Shown: positions 44,352 through 55,037 of the stretch, piece by piece
How the letters are laid out: each line of letters opens with the position of its first letter
How positions within the stretch are numbered: the stretch's first letter is position 1
Source: Thysanoteuthis rhombus
Lineage: Eukaryota; Mollusca; Cephalopoda; Oegopsida; Thysanoteuthidae
DNA: 64,000 nt
Assembly (NCBI GenBank): GCA_963457665.1
Contig: OY735205.1
Coordinates: forward strand, 25,695,191-25,759,190
Reading direction: 5' to 3'
Translations under genes and position numbers: made by a program
Notes under the pieces: generated by a model
The model's database searches: none
What the model was told of the DNA's origin: nothing
What the model saw: only the letters and a program-made list of their open reading frames with translations

Positions 44352-47300
44352 ATGGCTCTCTATTTAGCAAGTTTGAATGGTCGTGGTTGCCGGAATGAGT
44401 CGAGAAGAGCTAGACTCTGTCGTCTCCTCCGGCACCTCGACGTGAGTATTTGTTGTTTACAGGAGACTCATTTTATTTCGAGCGACAATGAGAGTGTGCT
44501 GTCTCGAGATTTCCGTCTCTTTTCAGCATATTTTGATTACCGCTCCAGAGGTGTCTCTTGGCTAATAAGCCATTCTTTGAATGCGGTGTGTTCCCTTGTG
44601 TATGCAGACCCGGCGGGCAGATTGTGCGTCGTTGATGTTACCATAAGAGGGGAGGCTTTTCGTTTGATTGGGGTTTATGCGCCCAACGGCCAGGGTGAGC
44701 GAATCAACTTCTTTCGGCAGATCGATCAGTTCGTAGTTCCGTCGAGACGGCTAGTGTTAGCGGGTGATTGGAATGCCGTCCTTGATCCCGATATAGACAG
44801 AGGGGTAAATAGGGGAACTAATAACGGTGACGTGATTCCGTTTCGGGATTTGATCAACAGGCTTGACCTGGTGGATAAATTCCGAAACGAACACCCCCGC
44901 CAAGTAGTATGGACTTGGACTAATAGTGGCGACCCGAGTTCGGTGCAACGTTCCAGTTACATCGATCGGGTTTTAGCTAGAAGAGTCGACCATAAGTTTT
45001 TGGAATGTCCAAGTTTCCATAGCGTCCCCTTTTCGGACCATAGATTAGTAAGGGCCCGAATGAATTTAGGTATAGCTAAGCCCTTCAAGTCTGGTTACTG
45101 GAAATTCAACACATCCCTCGTGGATATGGAGGATTTTCGGGACCAGCTAACATCACTAATCCAGCGGGAACTGACGGGGGCTATCCTGGGTAATAAATTC
45201 TGGGGGAACCTCAAAAACAAAATTAGGTCTTTTGCTGCCGATTACAGTAGGCGACTCAACCTAGTGAGACTAGCGGCACAAAAGGCACTAGAAGATCGGA
45301 TCGAGAGGGCGGTGGAGGGAGGGGACTCTAGCCAGGTTAAGATAGCTAAGGCAGAGTTGGCCTCCTTGCATGCCAAGAAGGATCAAGCTCTAGTAGTTAG
45401 AGCTAGATTAAAAAGAATGTCCCCCGAGGCAACGAATATGGCCGATGAGCTGAGGCTAGAAGAAATTAGGAGTGCGTCTAGTCGGTATATCTCCAGCGTC
45501 ACATCGCCGGACGGACGTCTTGTGACCACAAACGAAGGTATCTGTGAGGTGTTTCGTGCCAATTTTCAGGAACTATTCACCAGGGAAGCTAGACTGAATT
45601 CGGCTCAGTTCGACGCCTATTTAGCTGACTTCCCTCGCCTTGAGGCGACTGAAGCAGCTGGGTGCGAGGGGCCCATAACAGAGGATGAAATCCGGGAAGC
45701 GTTAAAGAGCATCGAGAAGGAGAAGACACCGGGGATCGATGGTTTACCTTACGAAGTGTATTTGAGGCTGTCGCCCATTTTTGTTCACTTGCTGGCTTTG
45801 ATCTTTAACCACTGGTTAAAGCAGGGGAGAATCCCCAGCCGCTTTACCAGAGGGGTAGTGAAATTGCTATGCAAGGACAAAGATGGAGGGGACGGGGTAG
45901 ATAACTTCAGGCCCATAACTCTGCTCAATACAGAGTTGAAGATTTTGGCCAAGGTCCTCGCCAACCGACTGCAGACTGTGCTGGAGAGTCTGATTGGCCC
46001 CGAGCAGACTTGCTCTGTAAAGGGTCGGACTATCCAAGACAATCTGCACACGGTGCGCACGATCATTGAGAAAGTCGACAATGGAGCCGCGCTGATCAAG
46101 TTAGATCAGTCCAAAGCATTCGATAGGGTCGACCATCGTTTTCTCGAGTCCGTCTTATCCGCGTCTGGCTTCGGTGAGATCTTTCGCTCCTGGATTCGTC
46201 TCTTGTATGCATCCCCCAGCTCGGTGGTGGAAGTGAATGGAGTGAGGTCGAAAGCCTTTCAGTTGTCCAGATCAGTTCGTCAAGGTTGTCCACTTTCGCC
46301 GATGCTGTACATTCTTGCGCTGGAACCTTTCCTGCGCAAAGTAAAGGCGAATCCGGTCCTGCGCGGGCTAACCTTGCCTGGTGGTCACACGCCAGTCAAG
46401 TATACCGCCTACGTTGATGACATAACTTTGCTTGTAACGAGCAGTGCCGAGATCAGGGAAATCAGCGTAGAGATCCAAAGGTATGAGACGGTGACAGGGG
46501 CCAAAGCCAACTGCGGCAAGTCTGAGGGCTTGTTGCTGGACTCGTGGAGAGGGCGCTCTCTCCCTGGTCCCTTTGCCTGGACGGAAGGGCCGTGCAAGAT
46601 ACTCGGCGTCTGGTTCGGTCCCGACCTCCAGTTGGAGAAAAATTGGTCGGGTGTACTGGAAAAGGTAGAGAAAGCAGTTAATCTGTGGACTCGGAGGAAG
46701 CTCTCCTTCAAGGGTAGGGCCGAGGTGTGCGTCTCTCACATCTACCCCCTTATCCTTTACCGACTTTCAGTGCTCCCTCTTCCGTGTACCGACCAACAAA
46801 AGTTGGAAGGTGCCATGTTTCGACTCCTATGGGGTCACAGGCACCCTATGGTATCTCGCAAGATCTGTCAGCTCCAACCTGCGGAAGGCGGCCTAGGAAT
46901 GCCGAACATCAAAGCTCGGCAACATAGCCTACGCTTGACTTTCTTAGGTCGGATGTGTACGCAAGAAGAGCAGAACGGCGAATTCTGGAAAGAAGACGCC
47001 AGGAAGGCTTTCCCAGCCTTAAGAAACGTGCATTCCGACGACGGGGGTGAGGCCCGCCGTAGACCCCGGGCGGAATGCTCTTTCTATCGAGAATGCCGAC
47101 ACGCTCTCCGAGTTTTTTCTCGGGTGAAGGTATGCCTCAACGACACCCAGTCGTTGTCGAGGAGGGCATTATATCGGGTAATAGTGAGGGGGTCCGTTCG
47201 AGACGAAATGATCGAGGGGCTCGGTTTAACGAAGGCGGAGAGTCGCTCAATCTGGCCTTGGACGCCCGGACTGAGGTGCCTCAATAACAACGAGGCGTCC

Positions 47301-47801
47301 CTCACCTGGCTAGTCATACGGAATGCTCTCTGGGTCGGCAAACGGCTTTTTGCAGCAGGTCTGGTAGTTTCACCAGAGTGCATGCGCTGTGGTGGAATGG
47401 AGGAGTCTATTGAGCACGCCTTCTTCCACTGCAGCGTGGTGCAACCGCTGTGCAAGCTGGTTGAAGGCCACATGGTTCGCATCGTCGGGGCACGGTTTTT
47501 TGCCTTGGATGCCAGTGTTGTCTGCAGCAATGTGTTCCCATCGTTGGAGAAGGACGCACATATAGTGCTAATGTGCTTACTTGGCGTGATGCGAATGGTG
47601 ATTTGGACGACGCGTCAGAAGGGGTTCCACGAAGGAGAGCATTTCACTCCCGAACAACTGATTGCGTTCTTTGGGCACCAGCTCAAAGTCAAAATCAGGG
47701 TCGAGAGGAGGAGGCTCCCTTGGTCGGAATTCAACGGAAGGTGGGTGAGAGTTGCCCGACTGTGTCGAGTGAAAGGTGCTGAATTAGAGTGGTTTTTTTG
47801 A
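44352..47801 (+). CDS. ORF2 of unit 3: APE endonuclease-reverse transcriptase
   Basis: 1149 codons, open, all catalytic motifs present. The protein is identical to that of unit 4. Both differ from the other units by Asn777 (Asp elsewhere, after the polymerase core) and Arg1120 (Gly elsewhere). Silent differences in the endonuclease region (for example AGACAG for AGACCG near codon 146) are shared with units 4 and 5 but not with 1 and 2. Confidence 0.95.
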   Translation: MALYLASLNGRGCRNESRRARLCRLLRHLDVSICCLQETHFISSDNESVLSRDFRLFSAYFDYRSRGVSWLISHSLNAVCSLVYADPAGRLCVVDVTIRGEAFRLIGVYAPNGQGERINFFRQIDQFVVPSRRLVLAGDWNAVLDPDIDRGVNRGTNNGDVIPFRDLINRLDLVDKFRNEHPRQVVWTWTNSGDPSSVQRSSYIDRVLARRVDHKFLECPSFHSVPFSDHRLVRARMNLGIAKPFKSGYWKFNTSLVDMEDFRDQLTSLIQRELTGAILGNKFWGNLKNKIRSFAADYSRRLNLVRLAAQKALEDRIERAVEGGDSSQVKIAKAELASLHAKKDQALVVRARLKRMSPEATNMADELRLEEIRSASSRYISSVTSPDGRLVTTNEGICEVFRANFQELFTREARLNSAQFDAYLADFPRLEATEAAGCEGPITEDEIREALKSIEKEKTPGIDGLPYEVYLRLSPIFVHLLALIFNHWLKQGRIPSRFTRGVVKLLCKDKDGGDGVDNFRPITLLNTELKILAKVLANRLQTVLESLIGPEQTCSVKGRTIQDNLHTVRTIIEKVDNGAALIKLDQSKAFDRVDHRFLESVLSASGFGEIFRSWIRLLYASPSSVVEVNGVRSKAFQLSRSVRQGCPLSPMLYILALEPFLRKVKANPVLRGLTLPGGHTPVKYTAYVDDITLLVTSSAEIREISVEIQRYETVTGAKANCGKSEGLLLDSWRGRSLPGPFAWTEGPCKILGVWFGPDLQLEKNWSGVLEKVEKAVNLWTRRKLSFKGRAEVCVSHIYPLILYRLSVLPLPCTDQQKLEGAMFRLLWGHRHPMVSRKICQLQPAEGGLGMPNIKARQHSLRLTFLGRMCTQEEQNGEFWKEDARKAFPALRNVHSDDGGEARRRPRAECSFYRECRHALRVFSRVKVCLNDTQSLSRRALYRVIVRGSVRDEMIEGLGLTKAESRSIWPWTPGLRCLNNNEASLTWLVIRNALWVGKRLFAAGLVVSPECMRCGGMEESIEHAFFHCSVVQPLCKLVEGHMVRIVGARFFALDASVVCSNVFPSLEKDAHIVLMCLLGVMRMVIWTTRQKGFHEGEHFTPEQLIAFFGHQLKVKIRVERRRLPWSEFNGRWVRVARLCRVKGAELEWFF

Positions 47802-48457
47802 AAGTCTATTGGTTAGTAAGGATTTTGCAGTCCTGACACGAACGTGCTAACCCAGCCCAGGTTAGGATAGATTAGATTTTCCTTTTCTGTTAGCCAACAG
47901 TTTCTTAGCTAGGGAGAGAATGATCATCAGCCCCCCTTTTTTTTTCTGTCCTCCACTTTTTTCGATTCCCATCCCCTCCCCCTCTAGATGACAGAAGGTA
48001 AAGTTTTCCAGAGGATGTTTGAGAGATTTTTTTTTTGTCTTGACATCCATCTTTTCGTCTGGTTAACTTACTGTTCTGCCACGTTAGGTCTTTTGTGGGG
48101 GGTCACATACTAATTTCGATTTCGTTTTTTTTTCTGTAAATATATATCAGTCATTGGGGTTCATTTTTATTTGTAAATATTCATCATAATTTTATTCCCC
48201 CCCCACACACAAAATTGTAAATAGGGGTCTAGAGTAGTTTTTACATCATAGAGAGAATCTGACTTTATGGTAAATGCAGTATGAAAGAGACCAGGAAAAA
48301 TGTGTTGTTTTGGTAAATGGATGTATATAGTGTGATTGGGTCAGTGCATGAGACTAGCTAAGATAAGATTAGGAATAGAGTTGACCAGTCCTTATACCCC
48401 ACTCCCCCCTTCGACTTCATGTCATATTTCTCTCTTTCAGAGAATAAATAATCACAG
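47802..48457 (+). other. 3' UTR of unit 3
   Basis: 656 bp, non-coding and apparently identical to the unit 4 3' UTR. The main T-run is only 10 T. It retains the CTAACC/GGTTAG hairpin, the TATATAG, the pyrimidine tract and the terminal AATAAATAATCACAG (poly(A) signal 48,443-48,448). Private to units 3 and 4 are a T-to-C change in GGGGTCTAGAG and in GCCACGTTAGG. Confidence 0.85.
48443..48457 (+). terminator. Unit 3 3' terminus and poly(A) signal
   Basis: AATAAATAATCACAG, preceded by the TCTCT/AGAGA hairpin and joined directly to unit 4. Confidence 0.7.
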
Positions 48458-48666
48458 ATCGCTCGACGGGATTGTTGTTACCTTTTTTTGGCAAAAAAGA
48501 CAAGTTTCCTGCGACCACACCGAACAAAATAACGGACTAGTAGGACCCCCTTGAAACTCTAGTTCGAAAAGATAAGCCCTTGTTGTTTTTTCGATTTGAC
48601 TCGATTTTTTTTTTGTTCCGATTTTTTTGTTGTTTGTCTCGATTTTGTATTTTTTTCTTTCCCTTC

Positions 48667-50922
48667 ATGGCCGACGAGGCCAGGAGGGCCTTGTTTGCTT
48701 CCCCCGATAAGGGGGAGGGCGGGGGCACATCCACACCCCCTAAAATAGGGAAAAAAAAACAAAAAAAACAAGAAAAAATGTCTACAACACAGACAGACAG
48801 TACAAGTAAAAAGAATTCAGACATGAAAAAATCCCCCGTCCATGAAGGGAGGGGGGAAAATACAGACTCGCCGATTCCGGCGGGACAACAACAGCAACAA
48901 GAAAAGACAAGTGGGGACTCTCCTAACGTTTGGTCATCCCCTCCCGTAATAAATACAGTCAATGTGGCGGAATTCGTCAAGCGTTGCCAGACATACAGTC
49001 ACCTTGTAAAAGAGGATGGCTTACTGGTGGACTTGGTCGAATTGAAAGACATTGAGAAAAAAATGGTGTCCGTCTTTTTGGTCGACAAGAAGTCAAACCG
49101 AATTGTCCGATCAAACAAAGACATAGTGTTGAAAGCACTGGCTAGCTTAGGAATCAAAGCCAAACAAGTTGTAAAAGGCGATGGCTTTGCGATGTGGGAC
49201 GTACTATTGCCCACTGAACAGGACTGTTCAGATCTCCTGCGCCGAGAGCTCCAAACGAAGGAGCATTACATTCGTGTTGAGTATCTCGGCCGGAGAAGGA
49301 CCCGGGTAATAGCACATGAGGTGCCCAGCTTCGTACTCGGGGAACATATCGGGGCTTTTCTCCTGAAATACGGAGAAATTGTCTCGGTTGACTCCGAGGC
49401 GATGCGTGGGGAGTGGCGTTTTGATCTTATGATCGACAGGAAGGCGTTCCTGGCCATTCCCAACTATTTGGACATAGGTGGTCGGAGGCGACTGCCTCTT
49501 ATCGTAAAAGGTAGGAGGCCAGTCTGCTGGATATGCGGGGAGGCCGGTCACCTCGCCGCTATCTGCAAAAAGAAACCGTCCAGCCTGACGCAAGACCCTT
49601 CCCACTCAGTTTCTGTGACCGCCCAAAAGGAGGCTCCCGTAGTCTCGCCTACTGCCATGACTGGAGGAATCCAGTCAGATGCCGGGAGAGGTAAAAGTCT
49701 CCCCTCACCTAAACCGTCGACTCCGTCACCAAAGGTGGTGGCACAAAAAGAGAAGACGGAGGGGGAGTGGCAGGTAGTAGGTCGTAGTGGGAAGAAGGCC
49801 CAAATAGAAGCACCCCTGTTGCCACATAGCCTAAAGCGAACCGACACCGACAGTCCCCAAGGAGAGACCCCGCAGTCTTATGCGGAACGGGCTAGAGTGG
49901 GGGGTTATGCTAGTCCAAGTCGTGAAAAAAAAGAAATGGCGGCGGCGTTGCTCATAAAACTCAAGTCCAGGCAGCCAGCAGAGAGGGTTACCCCTCCACC
50001 CTCTCCCCGAACAATACAAAGTCCTTCTATAAAAAAATCACCCCCCAAAGGAACACAATTGACAGTTTTAAAAAAATCTTCCCCCCAAAAAACTGAAACA
50101 ACAATTTTGAAAAAATCCCCCCCCAAAAAAACAGAACTGACAACATCTCCCAGACACACACCCAAGAAAAATCAGACAAAACCAGAACTCACATCTTCTC
50201 CAACTCCTCCATTGCCGCCCACTCTACTGTTATTTTCGCAACCTCCCCCGCCACCGCCGCCGCCGCCGCCGCCATCACCGCCGCCGTCGTCGTCCCCCCC
50301 ATCAACACCATCAACAATATCAACAACACCAACACCTACACAAACACCAACACAATCGGCCTCACAAAAGAGGCCGAGAAGCCCAGCCGGGGGAGACGCC
50401 GGCGAGCCAACAAAAAAAGAAAAAAAAGTGAGACACAAGAGAGGGGTCCACATCTGCCGTGTCGACCCGGACATTATAGAAAAATCGAAGCTTCAGCAGC
50501 AAGCCCTAAGGAATTTAAAAGTCCTCCACAGTTTCCGGTTCGTCGAGCCCGGAAGACGCGACGTGGAGGACCCCACCTTGTTCCCAGGGCTTAAAAAGCT
50601 GCTAACAGTAGTCCGGGTCGGAGACACCTCGCGGCAGGTGTGGGATATGCTCCGGGAGGCCAATGGGGCCTTCCAAATGACCACACCACTGGCTGTCTGG
50701 CATCATCCGGACTTGCAGAAACTAAAAAACTTTTGTTCAGGGAGGGTCCCCGTCTTTATGCACCCCTCCCTTTATAGGGCAGCAAAATTAACATTCCCTA
50801 GGCACGTCGGCGGCGTGTCCCTGGATGGCACCATCAGAACTGAGATGGGCACTGATCCTATGGGACCCGCTGTCGGTGTGCTATCACCGGCAATGTTCGC
50901 GTCAGGAGGGCAACGCCAATAG
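48667..50922 (+). CDS. ORF1 of unit 4: RNA-binding gag-like protein
   Basis: 751 codons from MADEARRALF; 29 further Phe-rich upstream codons are open but not conserved. Near the second Met it reads MSTTQTDSTSKKNS, unlike unit 3 (MSTSQTVSTSEKNS) and closer there to unit 1 (MSTTQT). The downstream part matches unit 3 except for one RHTP instead of two. The protein is thus a mosaic. Zinc knuckle, poly-Pro run and C-terminal domain are intact. Confidence 0.9.
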   Translation: MADEARRALFASPDKGEGGGTSTPPKIGKKKQKKQEKMSTTQTDSTSKKNSDMKKSPVHEGRGENTDSPIPAGQQQQQEKTSGDSPNVWSSPPVINTVNVAEFVKRCQTYSHLVKEDGLLVDLVELKDIEKKMVSVFLVDKKSNRIVRSNKDIVLKALASLGIKAKQVVKGDGFAMWDVLLPTEQDCSDLLRRELQTKEHYIRVEYLGRRRTRVIAHEVPSFVLGEHIGAFLLKYGEIVSVDSEAMRGEWRFDLMIDRKAFLAIPNYLDIGGRRRLPLIVKGRRPVCWICGEAGHLAAICKKKPSSLTQDPSHSVSVTAQKEAPVVSPTAMTGGIQSDAGRGKSLPSPKPSTPSPKVVAQKEKTEGEWQVVGRSGKKAQIEAPLLPHSLKRTDTDSPQGETPQSYAERARVGGYASPSREKKEMAAALLIKLKSRQPAERVTPPPSPRTIQSPSIKKSPPKGTQLTVLKKSSPQKTETTILKKSPPKKTELTTSPRHTPKKNQTKPELTSSPTPPLPPTLLLFSQPPPPPPPPPPPSPPPSSSPPSTPSTISTTPTPTQTPTQSASQKRPRSPAGGDAGEPTKKEKKVRHKRGVHICRVDPDIIEKSKLQQQALRNLKVLHSFRFVEPGRRDVEDPTLFPGLKKLLTVVRVGDTSRQVWDMLREANGAFQMTTPLAVWHHPDLQKLKNFCSGRVPVFMHPSLYRAAKLTFPRHVGGVSLDGTIRTEMGTDPMGPAVGVLSPAMFASGGQRQ

Positions 50923-50931
50923 ATTAACAAG

Positions 50932-53900
50932 ATGGCTCTCTATTTAGCAAGTTTGAATGGTCGTGGTTGCCGGAATGAGTCGAGAAGAGCTAGACTCTGT
51001 CGTCTCCTCCGGCACCTCGACGTGAGTATTTGTTGTTTACAGGAGACTCATTTTATTTCGAGCGACAATGAGAGTGTGCTGTCTCGAGATTTCCGTCTCT
51101 TTTCAGCATATTTTGATTACCGCTCCAGAGGTGTCTCTTGGCTAATAAGCCATTCTTTGAATGCGGTGTGTTCCCTTGTGTATGCAGACCCGGCGGGCAG
51201 ATTGTGCGTCGTTGATGTTACCATAAGAGGGGAGGCTTTTCGTTTGATTGGGGTTTATGCGCCCAACGGCCAGGGTGAGCGAATCAACTTCTTTCGGCAG
51301 ATCGATCAGTTCGTAGTTCCGTCGAGACGGCTAGTGTTAGCGGGTGATTGGAATGCCGTCCTTGATCCCGATATAGACAGAGGGGTAAATAGGGGAACTA
51401 ATAACGGTGACGTGATTCCGTTTCGGGATTTGATCAACAGGCTTGACCTGGTGGATAAATTCCGAAACGAACACCCCCGCCAAGTAGTATGGACTTGGAC
51501 TAATAGTGGCGACCCGAGTTCGGTGCAACGTTCCAGTTACATCGATCGGGTTTTAGCTAGAAGAGTCGACCATAAGTTTTTGGAATGTCCAAGTTTCCAT
51601 AGCGTCCCCTTTTCGGACCATAGATTAGTAAGGGCCCGAATGAATTTAGGTATAGCTAAGCCCTTCAAGTCTGGTTACTGGAAATTCAACACATCCCTCG
51701 TGGATATGGAGGATTTTCGGGACCAGCTAACATCACTAATCCAGCGGGAACTGACGGGGGCTATCCTGGGTAATAAATTCTGGGGGAACCTCAAAAACAA
51801 AATTAGGTCTTTTGCTGCCGATTACAGTAGGCGACTCAACCTAGTGAGACTAGCGGCACAAAAGGCACTAGAAGATCGGATCGAGAGGGCGGTGGAGGGA
51901 GGGGACTCTAGCCAGGTTAAGATAGCTAAGGCAGAGTTGGCCTCCTTGCATGCCAAGAAGGATCAAGCTCTAGTAGTTAGAGCTAGATTAAAAAGAATGT
52001 CCCCCGAGGCAACGAATATGGCCGATGAGCTGAGGCTAGAAGAAATTAGGAGTGCGTCTAGTCGGTATATCTCCAGCGTCACATCGCCGGACGGACGTCT
52101 TGTGACCACAAACGAAGGTATCTGTGAGGTGTTTCGTGCCAATTTTCAGGAACTATTCACCAGGGAAGCTAGACTGAATTCGGCTCAGTTCGACGCCTAT
52201 TTAGCTGACTTCCCTCGCCTTGAGGCGACTGAAGCAGCTGGGTGCGAGGGGCCCATAACAGAGGATGAAATCCGGGAAGCGTTAAAGAGCATCGAGAAGG
52301 AGAAGACACCGGGGATCGATGGTTTACCTTACGAAGTGTATTTGAGGCTGTCGCCCATTTTTGTTCACTTGCTGGCTTTGATCTTTAACCACTGGTTAAA
52401 GCAGGGGAGAATCCCCAGCCGCTTTACCAGAGGGGTAGTGAAATTGCTATGCAAGGACAAAGATGGAGGGGACGGGGTAGATAACTTCAGGCCCATAACT
52501 CTGCTCAATACAGAGTTGAAGATTTTGGCCAAGGTCCTCGCCAACCGACTGCAGACTGTGCTGGAGAGTCTGATTGGCCCCGAGCAGACTTGCTCTGTAA
52601 AGGGTCGGACTATCCAAGACAATCTGCACACGGTGCGCACGATCATTGAGAAAGTCGACAATGGAGCCGCGCTGATCAAGTTAGATCAGTCCAAAGCATT
52701 CGATAGGGTCGACCATCGTTTTCTCGAGTCCGTCTTATCCGCGTCTGGCTTCGGTGAGATCTTTCGCTCCTGGATTCGTCTCTTGTATGCATCCCCCAGC
52801 TCGGTGGTGGAAGTGAATGGAGTGAGGTCGAAAGCCTTTCAGTTGTCCAGATCAGTTCGTCAAGGTTGTCCACTTTCGCCGATGCTGTACATTCTTGCGC
52901 TGGAACCTTTCCTGCGCAAAGTAAAGGCGAATCCGGTCCTGCGCGGGCTAACCTTGCCTGGTGGTCACACGCCAGTCAAGTATACCGCCTACGTTGATGA
53001 CATAACTTTGCTTGTAACGAGCAGTGCCGAGATCAGGGAAATCAGCGTAGAGATCCAAAGGTATGAGACGGTGACAGGGGCCAAAGCCAACTGCGGCAAG
53101 TCTGAGGGCTTGTTGCTGGACTCGTGGAGAGGGCGCTCTCTCCCTGGTCCCTTTGCCTGGACGGAAGGGCCGTGCAAGATACTCGGCGTCTGGTTCGGTC
53201 CCGACCTCCAGTTGGAGAAAAATTGGTCGGGTGTACTGGAAAAGGTAGAGAAAGCAGTTAATCTGTGGACTCGGAGGAAGCTCTCCTTCAAGGGTAGGGC
53301 CGAGGTGTGCGTCTCTCACATCTACCCCCTTATCCTTTACCGACTTTCAGTGCTCCCTCTTCCGTGTACCGACCAACAAAAGTTGGAAGGTGCCATGTTT
53401 CGACTCCTATGGGGTCACAGGCACCCTATGGTATCTCGCAAGATCTGTCAGCTCCAACCTGCGGAAGGCGGCCTAGGAATGCCGAACATCAAAGCTCGGC
53501 AACATAGCCTACGCTTGACTTTCTTAGGTCGGATGTGTACGCAAGAAGAGCAGAACGGCGAATTCTGGAAAGAAGACGCCAGGAAGGCTTTCCCAGCCTT
53601 AAGAAACGTGCATTCCGACGACGGGGGTGAGGCCCGCCGTAGACCCCGGGCGGAATGCTCTTTCTATCGAGAATGCCGACACGCTCTCCGAGTTTTTTCT
53701 CGGGTGAAGGTATGCCTCAACGACACCCAGTCGTTGTCGAGGAGGGCATTATATCGGGTAATAGTGAGGGGGTCCGTTCGAGACGAAATGATCGAGGGGC
53801 TCGGTTTAACGAAGGCGGAGAGTCGCTCAATCTGGCCTTGGACGCCCGGACTGAGGTGCCTCAATAACAACGAGGCGTCCCTCACCTGGCTAGTCATACG

Positions 53901-54381
53901 GAATGCTCTCTGGGTCGGCAAACGGCTTTTTGCAGCAGGTCTGGTAGTTTCACCAGAGTGCATGCGCTGTGGTGGAATGGAGGAGTCTATTGAGCACGCC
54001 TTCTTCCACTGCAGCGTGGTGCAACCGCTGTGCAAGCTGGTTGAAGGCCACATGGTTCGCATCGTCGGGGCACGGTTTTTTGCCTTGGATGCCAGTGTTG
54101 TCTGCAGCAATGTGTTCCCATCGTTGGAGAAGGACGCACATATAGTGCTAATGTGCTTACTTGGCGTGATGCGAATGGTGATTTGGACGACGCGTCAGAA
54201 GGGGTTCCACGAAGGAGAGCATTTCACTCCCGAACAACTGATTGCGTTCTTTGGGCACCAGCTCAAAGTCAAAATCAGGGTCGAGAGGAGGAGGCTCCCT
54301 TGGTCGGAATTCAACGGAAGGTGGGTGAGAGTTGCCCGACTGTGTCGAGTGAAAGGTGCTGAATTAGAGTGGTTTTTTTGA
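50932..54381 (+). CDS. ORF2 of unit 4: APE endonuclease-reverse transcriptase
   Basis: 1149 codons, open, amino-acid identical to unit 3 (including Asn777 and Arg1120), and I could find no nucleotide difference by eye. This is either a very recent copy, recent gene conversion, or an assembly duplication. All endonuclease, polymerase and zinc-binding residues are present. Confidence 0.95.
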   Translation: MALYLASLNGRGCRNESRRARLCRLLRHLDVSICCLQETHFISSDNESVLSRDFRLFSAYFDYRSRGVSWLISHSLNAVCSLVYADPAGRLCVVDVTIRGEAFRLIGVYAPNGQGERINFFRQIDQFVVPSRRLVLAGDWNAVLDPDIDRGVNRGTNNGDVIPFRDLINRLDLVDKFRNEHPRQVVWTWTNSGDPSSVQRSSYIDRVLARRVDHKFLECPSFHSVPFSDHRLVRARMNLGIAKPFKSGYWKFNTSLVDMEDFRDQLTSLIQRELTGAILGNKFWGNLKNKIRSFAADYSRRLNLVRLAAQKALEDRIERAVEGGDSSQVKIAKAELASLHAKKDQALVVRARLKRMSPEATNMADELRLEEIRSASSRYISSVTSPDGRLVTTNEGICEVFRANFQELFTREARLNSAQFDAYLADFPRLEATEAAGCEGPITEDEIREALKSIEKEKTPGIDGLPYEVYLRLSPIFVHLLALIFNHWLKQGRIPSRFTRGVVKLLCKDKDGGDGVDNFRPITLLNTELKILAKVLANRLQTVLESLIGPEQTCSVKGRTIQDNLHTVRTIIEKVDNGAALIKLDQSKAFDRVDHRFLESVLSASGFGEIFRSWIRLLYASPSSVVEVNGVRSKAFQLSRSVRQGCPLSPMLYILALEPFLRKVKANPVLRGLTLPGGHTPVKYTAYVDDITLLVTSSAEIREISVEIQRYETVTGAKANCGKSEGLLLDSWRGRSLPGPFAWTEGPCKILGVWFGPDLQLEKNWSGVLEKVEKAVNLWTRRKLSFKGRAEVCVSHIYPLILYRLSVLPLPCTDQQKLEGAMFRLLWGHRHPMVSRKICQLQPAEGGLGMPNIKARQHSLRLTFLGRMCTQEEQNGEFWKEDARKAFPALRNVHSDDGGEARRRPRAECSFYRECRHALRVFSRVKVCLNDTQSLSRRALYRVIVRGSVRDEMIEGLGLTKAESRSIWPWTPGLRCLNNNEASLTWLVIRNALWVGKRLFAAGLVVSPECMRCGGMEESIEHAFFHCSVVQPLCKLVEGHMVRIVGARFFALDASVVCSNVFPSLEKDAHIVLMCLLGVMRMVIWTTRQKGFHEGEHFTPEQLIAFFGHQLKVKIRVERRRLPWSEFNGRWVRVARLCRVKGAELEWFF

Positions 54382-55037
54382 AAGTCTATTGGTTAGTAAG
54401 GATTTTGCAGTCCTGACACGAACGTGCTAACCCAGCCCAGGTTAGGATAGATTAGATTTTCCTTTTCTGTTAGCCAACAGTTTCTTAGCTAGGGAGAGAA
54501 TGATCATCAGCCCCCCTTTTTTTTTCTGTCCTCCACTTTTTTCGATTCCCATCCCCTCCCCCTCTAGATGACAGAAGGTAAAGTTTTCCAGAGGATGTTT
54601 GAGAGATTTTTTTTTTGTCTTGACATCCATCTTTTCGTCTGGTTAACTTACTGTTCTGCCACGTTAGGTCTTTTGTGGGGGGTCACATACTAATTTCGAT
54701 TTCGTTTTTTTTTCTGTAAATATATATCAGTCATTGGGGTTCATTTTTATTTGTAAATATTCATCATAATTTTATTCCCCCCCCACACACAAAATTGTAA
54801 ATAGGGGTCTAGAGTAGTTTTTACATCATAGAGAGAATCTGACTTTATGGTAAATGCAGTATGAAAGAGACCAGGAAAAATGTGTTGTTTTGGTAAATGG
54901 ATGTATATAGTGTGATTGGGTCAGTGCATGAGACTAGCTAAGATAAGATTAGGAATAGAGTTGACCAGTCCTTATACCCCACTCCCCCCTTCGACTTCAT
55001 GTCATATTTCTCTCTTTCAGAGAATAAATAATCACAG
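54382..55037 (+). other. 3' UTR of unit 4
   Basis: 656 bp, apparently identical to the unit 3 3' UTR, including the 10-T run. The poly(A) signal is at 55,023-55,028. It joins unit 5 directly. Confidence 0.85.
55023..55037 (+). terminator. Unit 4 3' terminus and poly(A) signal
   Basis: Same 15-nt end as the other units, followed by the diverged leader of unit 5. Confidence 0.7.

Larger units (their letters stand above)
41865..48457 (+). mobile_element. Array unit 3 (6593 bp)
   Basis: Leader of 210 bp. From the ORF1 zinc-knuckle region to the 3' end this unit looks identical to unit 4 apart from the ORF1 RHTP repeat and a base or two just before it. The 3' UTR T-run is 10 T, and the sequence after ORF2 reads GGTTAGTAAGG (GGTTAATTAAGG in units 1, 2 and 5). 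Confidence 0.95.
48458..55037 (+). mobile_element. Array unit 4 (6580 bp)
   Basis: Near-identical to unit 3 apart from the first part of ORF1 and one RHTP repeat. Near-identity with unit 3 runs to the last base of the unit; the next base that differs (unit 4 leader versus unit 5 leader) is only 17 nt past the junction. Confidence 0.95.

Noticed and set aside
48580-48666. Longer ORF1 start with a Phe-rich N-terminal extension in units 3, 4 and 5
   Set aside because: The extension is encoded by T-runs, changes with run length, and is absent from unit 1, whereas MADEARRALF is common to all.
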